Positions 33,592 to 41,924 of a DNA stretch of 64,000 nucleotides are shown one piece after another. Where the stretch lies: NCBI RefSeq assembly GCF_002263515.1, contig NZ_CP022752.1, positions 2,294,001 to 2,358,000 on the forward strand. Reading direction: 5' to 3'. A model generated the notes under the pieces. That model worked only from the letters and a program-made list of their open reading frames with translations, ran no database searches and was not told the DNA's origin. This DNA is from Actinopolyspora erythraea. Lineage in GTDB: Bacteria > Actinomycetota > Actinomycetes > Mycobacteriales > Pseudonocardiaceae. The position numbers and the translations under genes are program-made. Every line of letters starts with the position of its first letter. Position 1 is the first letter of the stretch.

Positions 33592-33837
33592 GCGAAGTGG
33601 TGCGCCGGCGGCGTGCAGGTGGCGTAGGACTTCGGCGTAGGAGTGCAGCAGGCCGCACTGGCTGTAGGAGATGCCTCGTTGGGTGCAGAATTCGTGGATG
33701 AGGGGTTGGGCGTGGCGCAGGTTGGGACGCGGCATACCGGGGAACAGGTGGTGTTCGATCTGGTAGTTCAGTCCTCCGAGCAGGAAGTCCACTCCGCGGC
33801 CTCCGGTCACGTTGCGGGAGGTGATTCAAGGCCTGCC
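33592..33837 (-). pseudogene. C-terminal remnant of a membrane fatty acid desaturase
   Basis: Reading on the minus strand, the segment after TSRNVTGGRGVDFLLG carries GGLNYQIEHHLFPGMPRPNL, the third histidine box of membrane fatty-acid desaturases, followed by the usual C-terminal LLHSYAEVLRHLHAAGAPLR. The rest of the gene (about 250 residues with the first two histidine boxes) is missing. The preceding RRQAL is in another frame with an intervening stop, and the frame does not end where desaturases do. It is a dead fragment. Confidence 0.75.
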
Positions 33838-34075
33838 GCCGTTGGCGTCGGTGGGGAGGAGGGCCCGTCGTCGTGGATCGACTCGTGGGATGGGCCCCTG
33901 CGCTGTCGAAGCCATCTGGTCATCGAGTTGTGGTGGAGGTCGAATACCACTACGCGGGGTAGAGGTTGGACGGCCTCAGTGGTGTGTCAGTGGTGTGTCA
34001 GTGTTCGTTGTCACGATGCTCGCGGAATTCCCGAACCCCTTACGCGGTCGGGCGTGACCGGAATTCGGAGGAACT
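33838..34075. other. gene-free stretch before the SnoaL-like gene
   Basis: No supported coding sequence. It contains decayed sequence on the 5' side of the desaturase fragment and the presumed promoter of the next gene. TGGTGTGTCAG is repeated in tandem near 33985-34005. Confidence 0.35.
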
Positions 34076-34486
34076 ATGGACGACACCCCCGGCCTTACCC
34101 AGTCGCGGTATATGCTGTTCAGCAAGCTCGAACGGTCGGACACGGTGCGTGAATTCTTTCACAGCGTTGCGGACGATGTGGTTTGGACGCTGCACGGGAA
34201 TCACCCGCTCGCCGGGGAGTACCGTAGCAAGCAGGATTTTTTGTCGGCTACCGTCGAGCGGCTCCATCCGCTGACGCGCAACGGGATCCAATTTCTCGTC
34301 AAACGTCTCCACGTCGGTTATCCGGTGACTGCGGCTGAAATGGAGAGCACCTCGATCGGGCTTGACGGTAAGCCGTACGATCAAATCTATGCGTGGATAT
34401 GTCGGTTCGATCACGACACCATAGTCGATGTGCACGCCTACGTGGATTCGGTCGCGGTTGTGGATTTCCTGCGGCGTCATGAGTAA
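34076..34486 (+). CDS. SnoaL-like (NTF2-fold) protein
   Basis: A 136-residue protein with the NTF2-like pattern: an N-terminal helix (VREFFHSVADDVVWTLHGNH), a GEYRSKQDFL turn and a final strand DTIVDVHAYVDSVAVVDFL. Many relatives are polyketide cyclases, limonene-epoxide hydrolases or small-ligand binders. GGAGGAA precedes the ATG. It converges on the GriI-like aldolase gene. This stretch is lower in GC than its surroundings, which may mark a transferred segment. Reaction unknown. Confidence 0.75.
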   Translation: MDDTPGLTQSRYMLFSKLERSDTVREFFHSVADDVVWTLHGNHPLAGEYRSKQDFLSATVERLHPLTRNGIQFLVKRLHVGYPVTAAEMESTSIGLDGKPYDQIYAWICRFDHDTIVDVHAYVDSVAVVDFLRRHE

Positions 34487-34515
34487 ACGGCGCCGGTGAG
34501 GGAGCGCGGTATTGC

Positions 34516-35310
34516 TCACCATCCGCCCGCGTCGTCACCGTGGTGTATGCGTGTCGCCAGTCGAGCCGCGACCGCTCCGGGGTCGGGCGATTGGAATATG
34601 TTGCGCCCAACAGCGGCACCGATGGCTCCACCGGTCAACGCGTCCTCGACGGACGAGACCAGCGAGTCGGTGTTCGGAGTGTAGGGACCTCCCACGACGA
34701 GGAGCGGAACCGGACAGACCTTAACTACCTCGGCCATTTCCGCTGCTGATCCGGGGTATGGAGCTTTGACCACATCGACCCCCAGGTCAGCGGCCAAACC
34801 AGCCGCGTGTGCGATGAGTTCCACGGAGTACGGATCCTTGATTTCGGGGCCGCGCACGTACATCATCGCCAACAACGGCAGGTTCCAGTGGTCGCATGCC
34901 TCGGCCACCCGTGCGAGATCGGTGATCTGCTGGGGTTCCTGCGCCGAACCGAGGTTGACATGAACACTGACAGCGTCCGCCCCGAGCCTCAGGGCTTCTT
35001 CAACCGATGTCACGAGGTACTTCGCATTCGGGTCAGGTGCGTGCGCCGTGCTGGCACTGAGGTGCACGATCAATGATGTGTCGATGAAGCGGTCAGCCCC
35101 GATGTGCCGCAGGATCCCCTTGTGGAGCACCACCGCGTCCACCCCGTTCTTGCCGAGGTCGTGGATCAGCAGAGCAAGTCCTCCTGCGCCGGTGATCGGA
35201 CCCTGCGTGACCGTGTGATCCAGCGGCACCACGAACAATCGGTCGGAGCGGTGCCGGTGCAATCTCCGCATCCGCAACTTCCGCGCAAAGGAAGTGTCTT
35301 CACCGGACAT
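34516..35310 (-). CDS. GriI/ADTH-synthase-like class I aldolase
   Basis: A 264-residue DhnA/class I fructose-bisphosphate-type aldolase. Phrases are FVVPLDHTVTQGPITGAGGL, NLGSAQEPQQ, LLAMMYVRGPEI and VDVVKAPYPG. Lys182 is the expected Schiff-base lysine, with Asp31 and Tyr151 in matching active-site positions. The family includes archaeal ADTH synthase and GriI, which joins aspartate semialdehyde to a triose or hexose phosphate to start aminobenzoate-type building blocks (3-amino-4-hydroxybenzoate in grixazone). The partner GriH/DHQS-II gene is not in this window. AGGAG precedes the ATG. Confidence 0.8.
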   Translation of the reverse strand: MSGEDTSFARKLRMRRLHRHRSDRLFVVPLDHTVTQGPITGAGGLALLIHDLGKNGVDAVVLHKGILRHIGADRFIDTSLIVHLSASTAHAPDPNAKYLVTSVEEALRLGADAVSVHVNLGSAQEPQQITDLARVAEACDHWNLPLLAMMYVRGPEIKDPYSVELIAHAAGLAADLGVDVVKAPYPGSAAEMAEVVKVCPVPLLVVGGPYTPNTDSLVSSVEDALTGGAIGAAVGRNIFQSPDPGAVAARLATRIHHGDDAGGW

Positions 35311-35779
35311 GGAACCGCTCCTTTCTCAAGCGCACGAGGGCTGTTTCAAACCGTGTATCCACTATCTTTTTCGGGTTCAGAAAAGTGGAACCAAACCCGT
35401 GGTAAACCGGTTTCCGTTCCGAAAGTGCCAGATGTCGCTGACACAGGGGTGACACAAGGCTGACGCAGCGTCGACGGAACCCGTCCGGATGCGTGCAGGC
35501 GCGGTTCTCGACCCTACGATATCCCTGGGCGGAGCCACTCCTTTCCGGTGTGCCGCTCAGGAACGGATGTGTCGAATGGTTGAGAGGAAGTTGTGGCCGT
35601 CGTCGGGGGTGGAGCACGTTCCACCGCGAACGGCCGAATCGGTAGGTCACTCCGCTCGACACGGGCCGGTCCGCCCGCGATGGACCCAACACGTGGCGGT
35701 GGGCAACTGCGGCCGCGGTCGTTTGGCGGGCCCGGTGATTCGACGGTGTGTGGATTCTCCGGAAACGCACCAGCCCGCG
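35311..35779. other. upstream region of the GriI-like gene
   Basis: About 470 bases without a supported gene. It holds a 10-base palindrome AAACCGGTTT (35405-35414) and three phased 11-base repeats (listed separately). Confidence 0.5.
35437..35469 (-). repeat. three tandem 11-base repeats (SARP-box-like)
   Basis: GCTGACACAGG, GGTGACACAAG and GCTGACGCAGC follow each other without gaps, so TGAC recurs exactly every 11 bases. SARP activators bind heptamer direct repeats at 11-base intervals. The array starts 127 bases upstream of the minus-strand GriI-like gene, a fitting activator position. Confidence 0.5.
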
Positions 35780-36496
35780 TCAGGTGTCGAGGTGCGGCAG
35801 GTGTTCGCTGATGCCGATGGCGCGCATGGTGTGGGCGAGGTGTTCGCGCAGCCTGTGCTTGGCCAGGGCCGTGTCCCCGTCCCGCAGCGCGGTGGCCAGC
35901 CCGTTGTGCTGTTCGGTGACCGCCGCTCGGCGGGAGGACTCGTGGGTCCGGGCGGTGGCGGTGATGCGTAGTTGGCGGTCCCGCAGCGCGTTGTAGAGAT
36001 CGGTCACCACGGGGCTGTCGGCGGCAGCGACCAGCCGCGCGTGGAAGGCGCGGTCGGCTTCGTGCATCTCGGCGTCGGAGAGTTCGCCGGGGTGGCAGGC
36101 CGGGTGTTCGAGCAGTTCACGGCCGATGGCGGTGAGTTGTTGTCGTCCCAGGGCCGCGAGTTTGTCGATCGCGAAGCTCTCCAGGGTCAGGCGGGCCTCC
36201 ATCAAGGAGTGCGCCTCGGCGGGGGTGATCGGGACGACCAGGGCTCCCCGCTTGGGGTACAGCCGCAGGAAGCCTTCGCTCTGCAGTCGCAGGAAGGCCT
36301 CCCGCACGGGAGTGCGTGACATCCGCAAGGTTTGGGCGATCTCCCCTTCGGACAGCAGGTGCCCGTCGGGGTAGCTGCCGTCCAGCAGGCCGGTTTTGAC
36401 GTGCCGGTAGGCGCGGTCGGCGGCGGGTTCCCGCTCGTGGTCGCCCGTGGTGGTCGGGGACGCGGGGATCGTCTCCGAGGGTGTTGTGTTCGACAC
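35780..36496 (-). CDS. GntR family (FCD/FadR subgroup) regulator
   Basis: A 238-residue regulator. The N-terminal winged helix (VKTGLLDGSYPDGHLLSEGE, MSRTPVREAFLRLQSEGFL) is followed by the all-helical FCD ligand-binding domain (about 105-230) with the acidic/His metal site region (FHARLVAAADSPVV). The start is a GTG with a weak ribosome site. It is divergent from an MFS transporter gene, and a TTGTAT/ATACAA operator lies between them, so it probably represses both. Confidence 0.9.
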   Translation of the reverse strand: MSNTTPSETIPASPTTTGDHEREPAADRAYRHVKTGLLDGSYPDGHLLSEGEIAQTLRMSRTPVREAFLRLQSEGFLRLYPKRGALVVPITPAEAHSLMEARLTLESFAIDKLAALGRQQLTAIGRELLEHPACHPGELSDAEMHEADRAFHARLVAAADSPVVTDLYNALRDRQLRITATARTHESSRRAAVTEQHNGLATALRDGDTALAKHRLREHLAHTMRAIGISEHLPHLDT

Positions 36497-36519
36497 GGCG
36501 TCATTCTACTTCCGACCAG

Positions 36520-36542
36520 CTTGTATCTAAGATGCATACAAG
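36520..36542. promoter_or_regulatory. GntR-type operator
   Basis: CTTGTAT (36520-36526) and ATACAAG (36536-36542) form a perfect inverted repeat with 9 bases between them. The TTGTAT/ATACAA halves are typical of FadR/FCD regulators. It sits between the divergent gntR and MFS genes, 14 bases before the latter. Confidence 0.7.
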
Positions 36543-36555
36543 TTTGGAGGTGGGT

Positions 36556-37866
36556 GTGCGCGTCACGATCAGTCCCTCGGAATCCTCGACCACGACCCCC
36601 GGAGCGGGGGCGGGAACACTGTTGCGGCGGGCCTGGTTGGTGTGGTCGGTGGCGGCGGCGTGCTATTTCGTGGCGCTGTTTCACCGGGCCAGTCTGGCCG
36701 TGGCCGCCGACGCGGCCCTGGCGCGGTTCGGGGCGGGCCCCGCCGCGTTGTCGGTGTTGTCGGCGCTGCAGCTGGGGATCTATCTGGCCTTGCAGATTCC
36801 GGCGGGGGTGCTGGCCGATCGGATCGGTCCCCGACGGGTGATCACCGTGGCCACCCTGGCGCTGGCGGCGGGTTCGGCGGTGTTCGCGATCAGCGCTTCG
36901 CTGGTGGGCGGGCTGGCCGGGCGTGCGCTGATCGGCCTGGGGGACGCGTTCTTGTTCACCAACGTACTGCGGCTGGCAGCGCACTGGTTCCCCGCTGACC
37001 GGTTCGGTCGCGTGGCGGCACTGACCGGGCTGGTCGGGGGAGTGGGGCAGCTGGCCGCCACCGCTCCGCTGGCTACCTCGCTGCGTGTGCTGGGGTGGTT
37101 GGGCACGTTCCTGGGGGCGGCGGCACTGACCGCGATGCTGGCGGTGCTGGCGTGGGCGGCGGTGCGTGACCGCCCGGAGAACTCTGGGCATGGTGGCGCC
37201 GGGGAACGGCCGTCGACCTCTCCGGAAGCCGAACCGGTGCGGGCGGCCTTGCGCGGGGTGGTGGGCACTTCGGGCACGTGGCACTCCTTCTGGGTGCACT
37301 TCGTGATGATGGGGCAGTTCGTGGCCGTGACGGTGCTGTGGGGGCCGCCGTGGTTGATGCGGGCGCAGGGGTACGGAGCCGCGGCCGCGGGTAACTGGGT
37401 GCTGTTGTGCGTGGCGGGGTTTCTGGTGGGGGCTTGGTTGTGCGGGCAGTTCGTGGCGGGGCGTGCCCTGCGGCGCGAGCGGTTCGTGCTGGCACTGTCG
37501 GTGCTGCTGGTGGCGGTGTGGGCGACCGTGATCGGCTGGTCCGGGGTGATTCCCGCAGCGCTGCTGGCCGTGTTGTTGGTGCTGATCGGGTTCGGTGGTG
37601 GTGCGGCGATGTTGGCCTTCGACGGTGCCCGGGCGGCGAACGCGGTGCATCGTTCGGGGCTGGCGGTGGGGACCGCGAACATGGGCGGGTTCACCGCCGC
37701 GGTGCTGATTCAGCTGGCTGTCGGTGGGGTGCTGCGGCTGACCGAGGGACTGCCGGCGGACCCGTCCTACCGGTTGGCCTACGTGCCGGTGTTGCTGCTG
37801 GTCGTGCTGGGGATGTTCGGCCAGGCGCGGCAGTCACGGCGCGTCTGGCGGGACTCGCGCGGGTGA
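36556..37866 (+). CDS. MFS transporter
   Basis: A 436-residue major facilitator with twelve predicted helices. The motif-A-like GVLADRIGPRRV lies between helices 2 and 3, and FLFTNVLRLAAHWFP is near helix 4. It resembles the anion/cyanate-type (NNP/CynX) group, but the substrate is unknown. The GTG at 36556 is chosen because GGAGG lies 5 bases upstream; the ATG at 36532 lies inside the operator. It is controlled most likely by the divergent GntR protein. Confidence 0.88.
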   Translation: MRVTISPSESSTTTPGAGAGTLLRRAWLVWSVAAACYFVALFHRASLAVAADAALARFGAGPAALSVLSALQLGIYLALQIPAGVLADRIGPRRVITVATLALAAGSAVFAISASLVGGLAGRALIGLGDAFLFTNVLRLAAHWFPADRFGRVAALTGLVGGVGQLAATAPLATSLRVLGWLGTFLGAAALTAMLAVLAWAAVRDRPENSGHGGAGERPSTSPEAEPVRAALRGVVGTSGTWHSFWVHFVMMGQFVAVTVLWGPPWLMRAQGYGAAAAGNWVLLCVAGFLVGAWLCGQFVAGRALRRERFVLALSVLLVAVWATVIGWSGVIPAALLAVLLVLIGFGGGAAMLAFDGARAANAVHRSGLAVGTANMGGFTAAVLIQLAVGGVLRLTEGLPADPSYRLAYVPVLLLVVLGMFGQARQSRRVWRDSRG

Positions 37867-38025
37867 GCCGGGGGCCGTGATCGCAGCGGATCCACCTCGT
37901 GCGGTAGCGAGGAGTTCCGGCGGGGTGCCTGCGGGGGTCGGGGGCCGTGGGAACCAGGGCACGACGGGATGTTCGGAGCAGTCGAGAGGGAAGAACGGGC
38001 ACTGTGGCCGGGGCTCGGTGCGGCC

Positions 38026-38049
38026 TAGCCTGATCGGGAAAGCGTTTTC
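38026..38049 (+). promoter_or_regulatory. promoter -10 and LacI-family operator before the pectate lyase
   Basis: GAAAGCGTTTTC (38038-38049) is a near-palindrome of the LacI/CcpA operator type with the central CG. It overlaps the start of a transcript expected from TAGCCT (38026-38031). No LacI gene is in the window. Confidence 0.5.
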
Positions 38050-38075
38050 TTTCCCGTTGTGAAGAGGTAAGAGCT

Positions 38076-38864
38076 TTGTTGTCCGGTATTTCGTCGCGAG
38101 TCGGGAAAAGTCTGTACGGGGCCGCGTTGGCCGCCCTGACGATGTTGGGCACGGTGATGGTGGCCCCGCCGGGGCATGCCGAGGTGCCCGTGCCGGATGC
38201 TCGGGGCGAGCGGGCGGTCAGCGCCACGATCACCGTCGAGGGCGCCATGGACGGCGGCCTCACGCGCTACTACGGCGAGGGCGAGCTCGGCGGTGGTGAC
38301 CAGACCGAGGGCCAACCGCCGATCTTCGAACTGGCCGACGGGGCCACGCTGCAGAACGTCATCATCGGTGCCCCCGCCGCCGACGGCATCCACTGCCTGG
38401 GTTCGTGCACGCTGCGCAACGTGTGGTGGGAGGACGTCGGTGAGGACGCCGCCACCTTCGACGCCGACTACGCCTCGGCCACGATGACGATCCAGGGCGG
38501 TGGCGCCCAGTACGCCGCGGACAAGGTGTTTCAGGCCAACGGCGCGGGAACCATGACGATCAGTGACTTCCAGGTCGAGGACTTCGGCAAGCTGTACCGC
38601 TCCTGCGGAAACTGCAGCGACCAGGTCGACCGCCACGTGGTCATCGACAATGTGACCGCCACCGCTCCCGGCGACACGCTGGCCGGGGTCAACATCAACT
38701 ACGGTGACACCGCCGAATTCTCCGGTATCACGATCGTCGGTGATTCCGGGATGGGAGTTTGTACCTGGTACGAGGGCAACGTGGATTCCGGCGAGCCCGA
38801 AGAGGTCGGCAGCGGCCCCGGTGACAACTGTCGCTACGACCGCTCCGACATCACGTTCGAATGA
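38076..38864 (+). CDS. secreted pectate lyase (PL3 family)
   Basis: A 262-residue secreted enzyme. A signal peptide of about 35 residues (GAALAALTMLGTVMVAPPGHA) is followed by the short parallel beta-helix of polysaccharide lyase family 3. Phrases are PPIFELADGATLQNVIIGAP, ADGIHCLGSCTLRNVWWEDV and EDAATF, and cysteines are scattered (GNCSDQ, NCRYDR). It cleaves de-esterified pectin by beta-elimination with Ca2+. TTG start at 38076 with AAGAGG upstream; 38079 is equally possible. A LacI-type operator upstream suggests sugar control. Confidence 0.9.
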   Translation: MLSGISSRVGKSLYGAALAALTMLGTVMVAPPGHAEVPVPDARGERAVSATITVEGAMDGGLTRYYGEGELGGGDQTEGQPPIFELADGATLQNVIIGAPAADGIHCLGSCTLRNVWWEDVGEDAATFDADYASATMTIQGGGAQYAADKVFQANGAGTMTISDFQVEDFGKLYRSCGNCSDQVDRHVVIDNVTATAPGDTLAGVNINYGDTAEFSGITIVGDSGMGVCTWYEGNVDSGEPEEVGSGPGDNCRYDRSDITFE

Positions 38865-38870
38865 TCGCGC

Positions 38871-38914
38871 GTGTGTTGCCCGGGTGGCACGACCGCACCA
38901 CCCGGGCAACACAC
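38871..38914 (+). terminator. terminator after the pectate lyase gene
   Basis: GTGTGTTGCCCGGGTGG (38871-38887) pairs perfectly with CCACCCGGGCAACACAC (38898-38914) over a 10-base loop. Confidence 0.8.
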
Positions 38915-39680
38915 GGTTGGCGAACGATCCGGTCGTCGTCGGGGGCGGATCGCTGGGGGAGTGGTGTGCCCGGCCGGGTAGTGCCCGGTGGATGGGGTGT
39001 GGGGTGTCACTGGGGGTCGCGTGGTCGTGGTTCGGGGCCGAAACTTCGGAAGCATGGCGGGACGGTGACTCCGAGGAGGGGGCGTTTTCCCCGCGGTGTG
39101 CGGTGTCGCCGTGACGGTTCGGGACGTGTTTTCCCGGTGCGACGTCTCGGTTGCCGGTTGGGTTCGGTGACACGGTGTCGATTCGGTCGGCACGGTCCGT
39201 TGATGCGTCTCGCCGCTCGGGAGCTGGTTCCCTTCGTGGTTAAGGGGCGTGCGAGCGAGGGGGTAGCATTGTCAACAATCGGCGTCTCGGATGCGATGGT
39301 CGGACGTCGTCGTGCGGGCCCGTGCGGGCGCGCACACGCGAAGGGAGTTTTCGGTGGCGCGTACCGCGAGCGCGAGAGCGCTGTCCGCGGCACGCGTGCC
39401 TTCGCTGCTGGTGAGCGGTGAAGATCGTCCGCCGCCGGGACGCCGATCGTGCCGGGACCCGGGTGGGCATCGTGCGGCTGAGTTCCGCGTTGCCGTGCCC
39501 GTGGCTGTTTCGGACTCGGATGTGGTGTGTCAGGCGTGTTCACCGAAGCCCGTGCACGGTCGGCCCCGTTCTCGGATCAGTGCCGGCCGGCCTGTGGTGT
39601 GGGAGCGCGTCGTCGACGAGCCGCAGCCGCCCCGCCCTCGCGGTCAGGGGTGGGGACCTCGAATAACGAGAGGGTGCGAG
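38915..39680. other. long gene-free region before the second GntR gene
   Basis: About 765 bases. ATTGTCAACAAT (39268-39279) is an inverted repeat of the GntR/FCD type, overlapping a possible -10 TAGCAT. From 39418 a frame starts MKIVRRRDADRAGTRVGIV, which resembles the N-terminus of FAH-family hydrolases but loses sense after about 22 codons. It may be a remnant of a catabolic gene. Confidence 0.4.
39268..39279. promoter_or_regulatory. GntR-type operator candidate
   Basis: ATTGT-CA-ACAAT is a perfect 5-base inverted repeat overlapping TAGCAT (39264-39269). It is 401 bases upstream of the GntR gene, whose product may bind it. Confidence 0.45.
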
Positions 39681-40370
39681 ATGTTGGGAGTCGACGAACA
39701 GAACCAGGCCGGGGAGCTGGAACCGGTCCAACGGAAGTCCACGGCGGCGATCGTCGCCGACCAGTTGCGTTCGGCGATCATGTACGGCTCGTTGGCGCCG
39801 GGAAGCCAGCTCGGTGAGGCTGATCTGGCCACGCAGCTGGGTGTCAGCCGTGGGCCGCTGCGGGAGGCGATGCAGCGCCTCGTTCAGGAAGGACTGCTGC
39901 ACAGTGAACCCCACCGGGGTCTGTTCGTGACCACGATGGAGCCCGAGGACGTCCACGACGTGTACGTGGCGCGGCTGGCTGTGGAACGCAGCGCGTGCGA
40001 ACAGATCGTGCGGTACCACCGGGTCGACGCGGTGGCGGAGTTGACCGCCGCGCACGCGAAGATGGTCGCTGCCGTGGCCAAGGACGACCGTGACGGGCTC
40101 ACCGAAGCCGATCAGGAGTTTCACGAGACGCTCGTGGCGGCCTCCCGCAGCCCCAGGCTGCAGCGGATGGCCCAGACGTTGTTGGTGGAGAAGCGGATGT
40201 GCCTGGCCGCGTTGGTCGACACCTACCCGGCTGACACGCAGGCTCTGGTCGACGAGCACAAGGGGCTGGTGGATGCGATCGAGGCCGGTGACGAGCAGTT
40301 GTTGCTGTCACGGTTGGAGGCGCACATGAACGATGCGCTGCAGCGGTTGACGGCCTCGCTCGACCAGTAG
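39681..40370 (+). CDS. GntR family (FCD subgroup) regulator
   Basis: A 229-residue regulator with an N-terminal winged helix (STAAIVADQLRSAIMYGSL, LGVSRGPLREAMQRLVQEGL) and a helical FCD ligand domain containing the metal-binding pattern (DQEFHETLVAAS). The ATG at 39681 has GAGAGGG upstream and removes an unsupported N-terminal extension of about 130 residues. It converges on the aldehyde dehydrogenase gene. It may control carboxylic-acid catabolism, since FCD regulators usually sense organic acids. Confidence 0.88.
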   Translation: MLGVDEQNQAGELEPVQRKSTAAIVADQLRSAIMYGSLAPGSQLGEADLATQLGVSRGPLREAMQRLVQEGLLHSEPHRGLFVTTMEPEDVHDVYVARLAVERSACEQIVRYHRVDAVAELTAAHAKMVAAVAKDDRDGLTEADQEFHETLVAASRSPRLQRMAQTLLVEKRMCLAALVDTYPADTQALVDEHKGLVDAIEAGDEQLLLSRLEAHMNDALQRLTASLDQ

Positions 40371-40439
40371 GCGTCTCCGGCCCCGCGGGCGGCCCGTTCC
40401 CGGTGACGGTGCCGCCCGCGGGACGGGGATGCGCCGGTG

Positions 40440-41924
40440 TCACGGTCCGCCGACGGCGACGTATTTGGTTTCCAGGTATTCGTCGATGCCGATCTTGCCG
40501 CCTTCACGGCCGATGCCGGACTGTTTGACCCCTCCGAAGGGAGCGGCGGCGTTGGACACCACGCCCTGGTTGAGTCCGACCATGCCCGTCTGCAGGGCTT
40601 CGCTGACCCGCAGGGCGCGGCGCATGTTCTGGGTGTAGGCGTAGCTGACCAGACCGAATTCGGTGTTGTTGGCCGCGGTGAGGGCTTCGTCCTCGTCGGT
40701 GAAGGTGCTGATCGGCGCCACGGGGCCGAACACTTCTTCGCCGGTCAGGCGCGCTGTGGCGGGGACGTCGGTCAGCACGGTGGGCTGGTAGTAGTAGCCC
40801 GGTCCGGAGTCGGCCTTGCCGCCGGTGAGCACGCGGGCTCCCCGCTGGACGGCGTCGTCGACGAGTTCGGTGACCTTGTTCAGCTGGGCCGCGTCGATCA
40901 GCGGGCCGACTTCGACGTCGTCGCCGACGCCGCGGCCCACGCGCAGGGCGCGCATGCGTCGGGTGAGTTTGTCGGTGAACTCGTCGGCGATGTCGCGGTG
41001 CAGGTAGAACCGGTTGGCGGCGGTGCAGGCCTCGCCGATGTTGCGCATCTTGGCCAGCATGGCTCCGTCGACGGCCGCGTCGACGTCGGCGTCGTCGAAG
41101 ACGAGGAAGGGGGCGTTCCCGCCGAGTTCCATGGAGACTTTCAGTACTTGCTCGGCGGACTGTTCGATCAGGGTGCGTCCCACCGCTGTGGATCCGGTGA
41201 AGGTGAGTTTGCGGGCGCGGGGGTCGCTGATCAGTGGTCCCATCACGGCGCCGGCGTCGCGGGCGGTGATGATGTTGAGCACGCCGTCGGGCAGGCCGGC
41301 CTCGGTGAGGATCTCGCCGAGGGCGAGCATGGTCAGCGGGGTCTGGTGGGCGGGTTTGAGCACCATGGTGCAGCCTGCCGCCACCGCGGGGCCGATCTTG
41401 CGGGTGCCCATGGCCATGGGGAAGTTCCAGGGCGTGACCATCAGTGACGGCCCGACGGGTTGACGCATCACCAGTACTCGCCCGGCACCGTTGGGTGAGA
41501 CGGTGTAGTCGCCGTCGACGCGGACGGCTTCCTCGGCGAACCAGCGGAAGAACTCGGCGGCGTAGGTGACTTCGGCCCGGGACTCGGCCAGGGGTTTGCC
41601 CATCTCCAGCGTCATCAGCAGGGACAGGTCCTCGTGTCTGCTGGTGACGATCTCGAAGGCGCGGCGCAGGATCTCGCCGCGCTGGCGGGGCGGGTGATCG
41701 GCCCAGGAGGACTGGGCCCGGTCGGCGGCGTCGAGGGCGCGCAGCGCGTCGTCGGCGGTGGCGTCGGGCACCGCGCACAGCGGCGTGGTGGTGGAGGGAT
41801 CTTCGACCTCGAAGGTGCGCTCGGCTGTGGCCGGGCGCCACGTGCCGTCGATGAGCAGTGCTCGGGGCACGGCTTCGACAACGGTGCTCTCCCGGGGGTG
41901 GTGTGGCTGGTCGTCAGCGTTCAT
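40440..41924 (-). CDS. gabD: NAD(P)-dependent succinate-semialdehyde dehydrogenase
   Basis: A 494-residue aldehyde dehydrogenase. Catalytic Cys300 is in NIGEACTAANRF and the general base Glu266 is in SMELGGNAPFLVF. The cofactor segment is VTPWNFPMAMGTRKIGPA. The GACT-type active-site surroundings and the ending GGVKQSGIGREGGKIGIDEY fit the GabD/SSADH branch, which oxidises succinate semialdehyde to succinate in GABA catabolism. The ATG at 41924 is chosen; the frame from 42296 lacks family similarity. No gabT is nearby. A related semialdehyde remains possible as substrate. Confidence 0.87.
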   Translation of the reverse strand: MNADDQPHHPRESTVVEAVPRALLIDGTWRPATAERTFEVEDPSTTTPLCAVPDATADDALRALDAADRAQSSWADHPPRQRGEILRRAFEIVTSRHEDLSLLMTLEMGKPLAESRAEVTYAAEFFRWFAEEAVRVDGDYTVSPNGAGRVLVMRQPVGPSLMVTPWNFPMAMGTRKIGPAVAAGCTMVLKPAHQTPLTMLALGEILTEAGLPDGVLNIITARDAGAVMGPLISDPRARKLTFTGSTAVGRTLIEQSAEQVLKVSMELGGNAPFLVFDDADVDAAVDGAMLAKMRNIGEACTAANRFYLHRDIADEFTDKLTRRMRALRVGRGVGDDVEVGPLIDAAQLNKVTELVDDAVQRGARVLTGGKADSGPGYYYQPTVLTDVPATARLTGEEVFGPVAPISTFTDEDEALTAANNTEFGLVSYAYTQNMRRALRVSEALQTGMVGLNQGVVSNAAAPFGGVKQSGIGREGGKIGIDEYLETKYVAVGGP

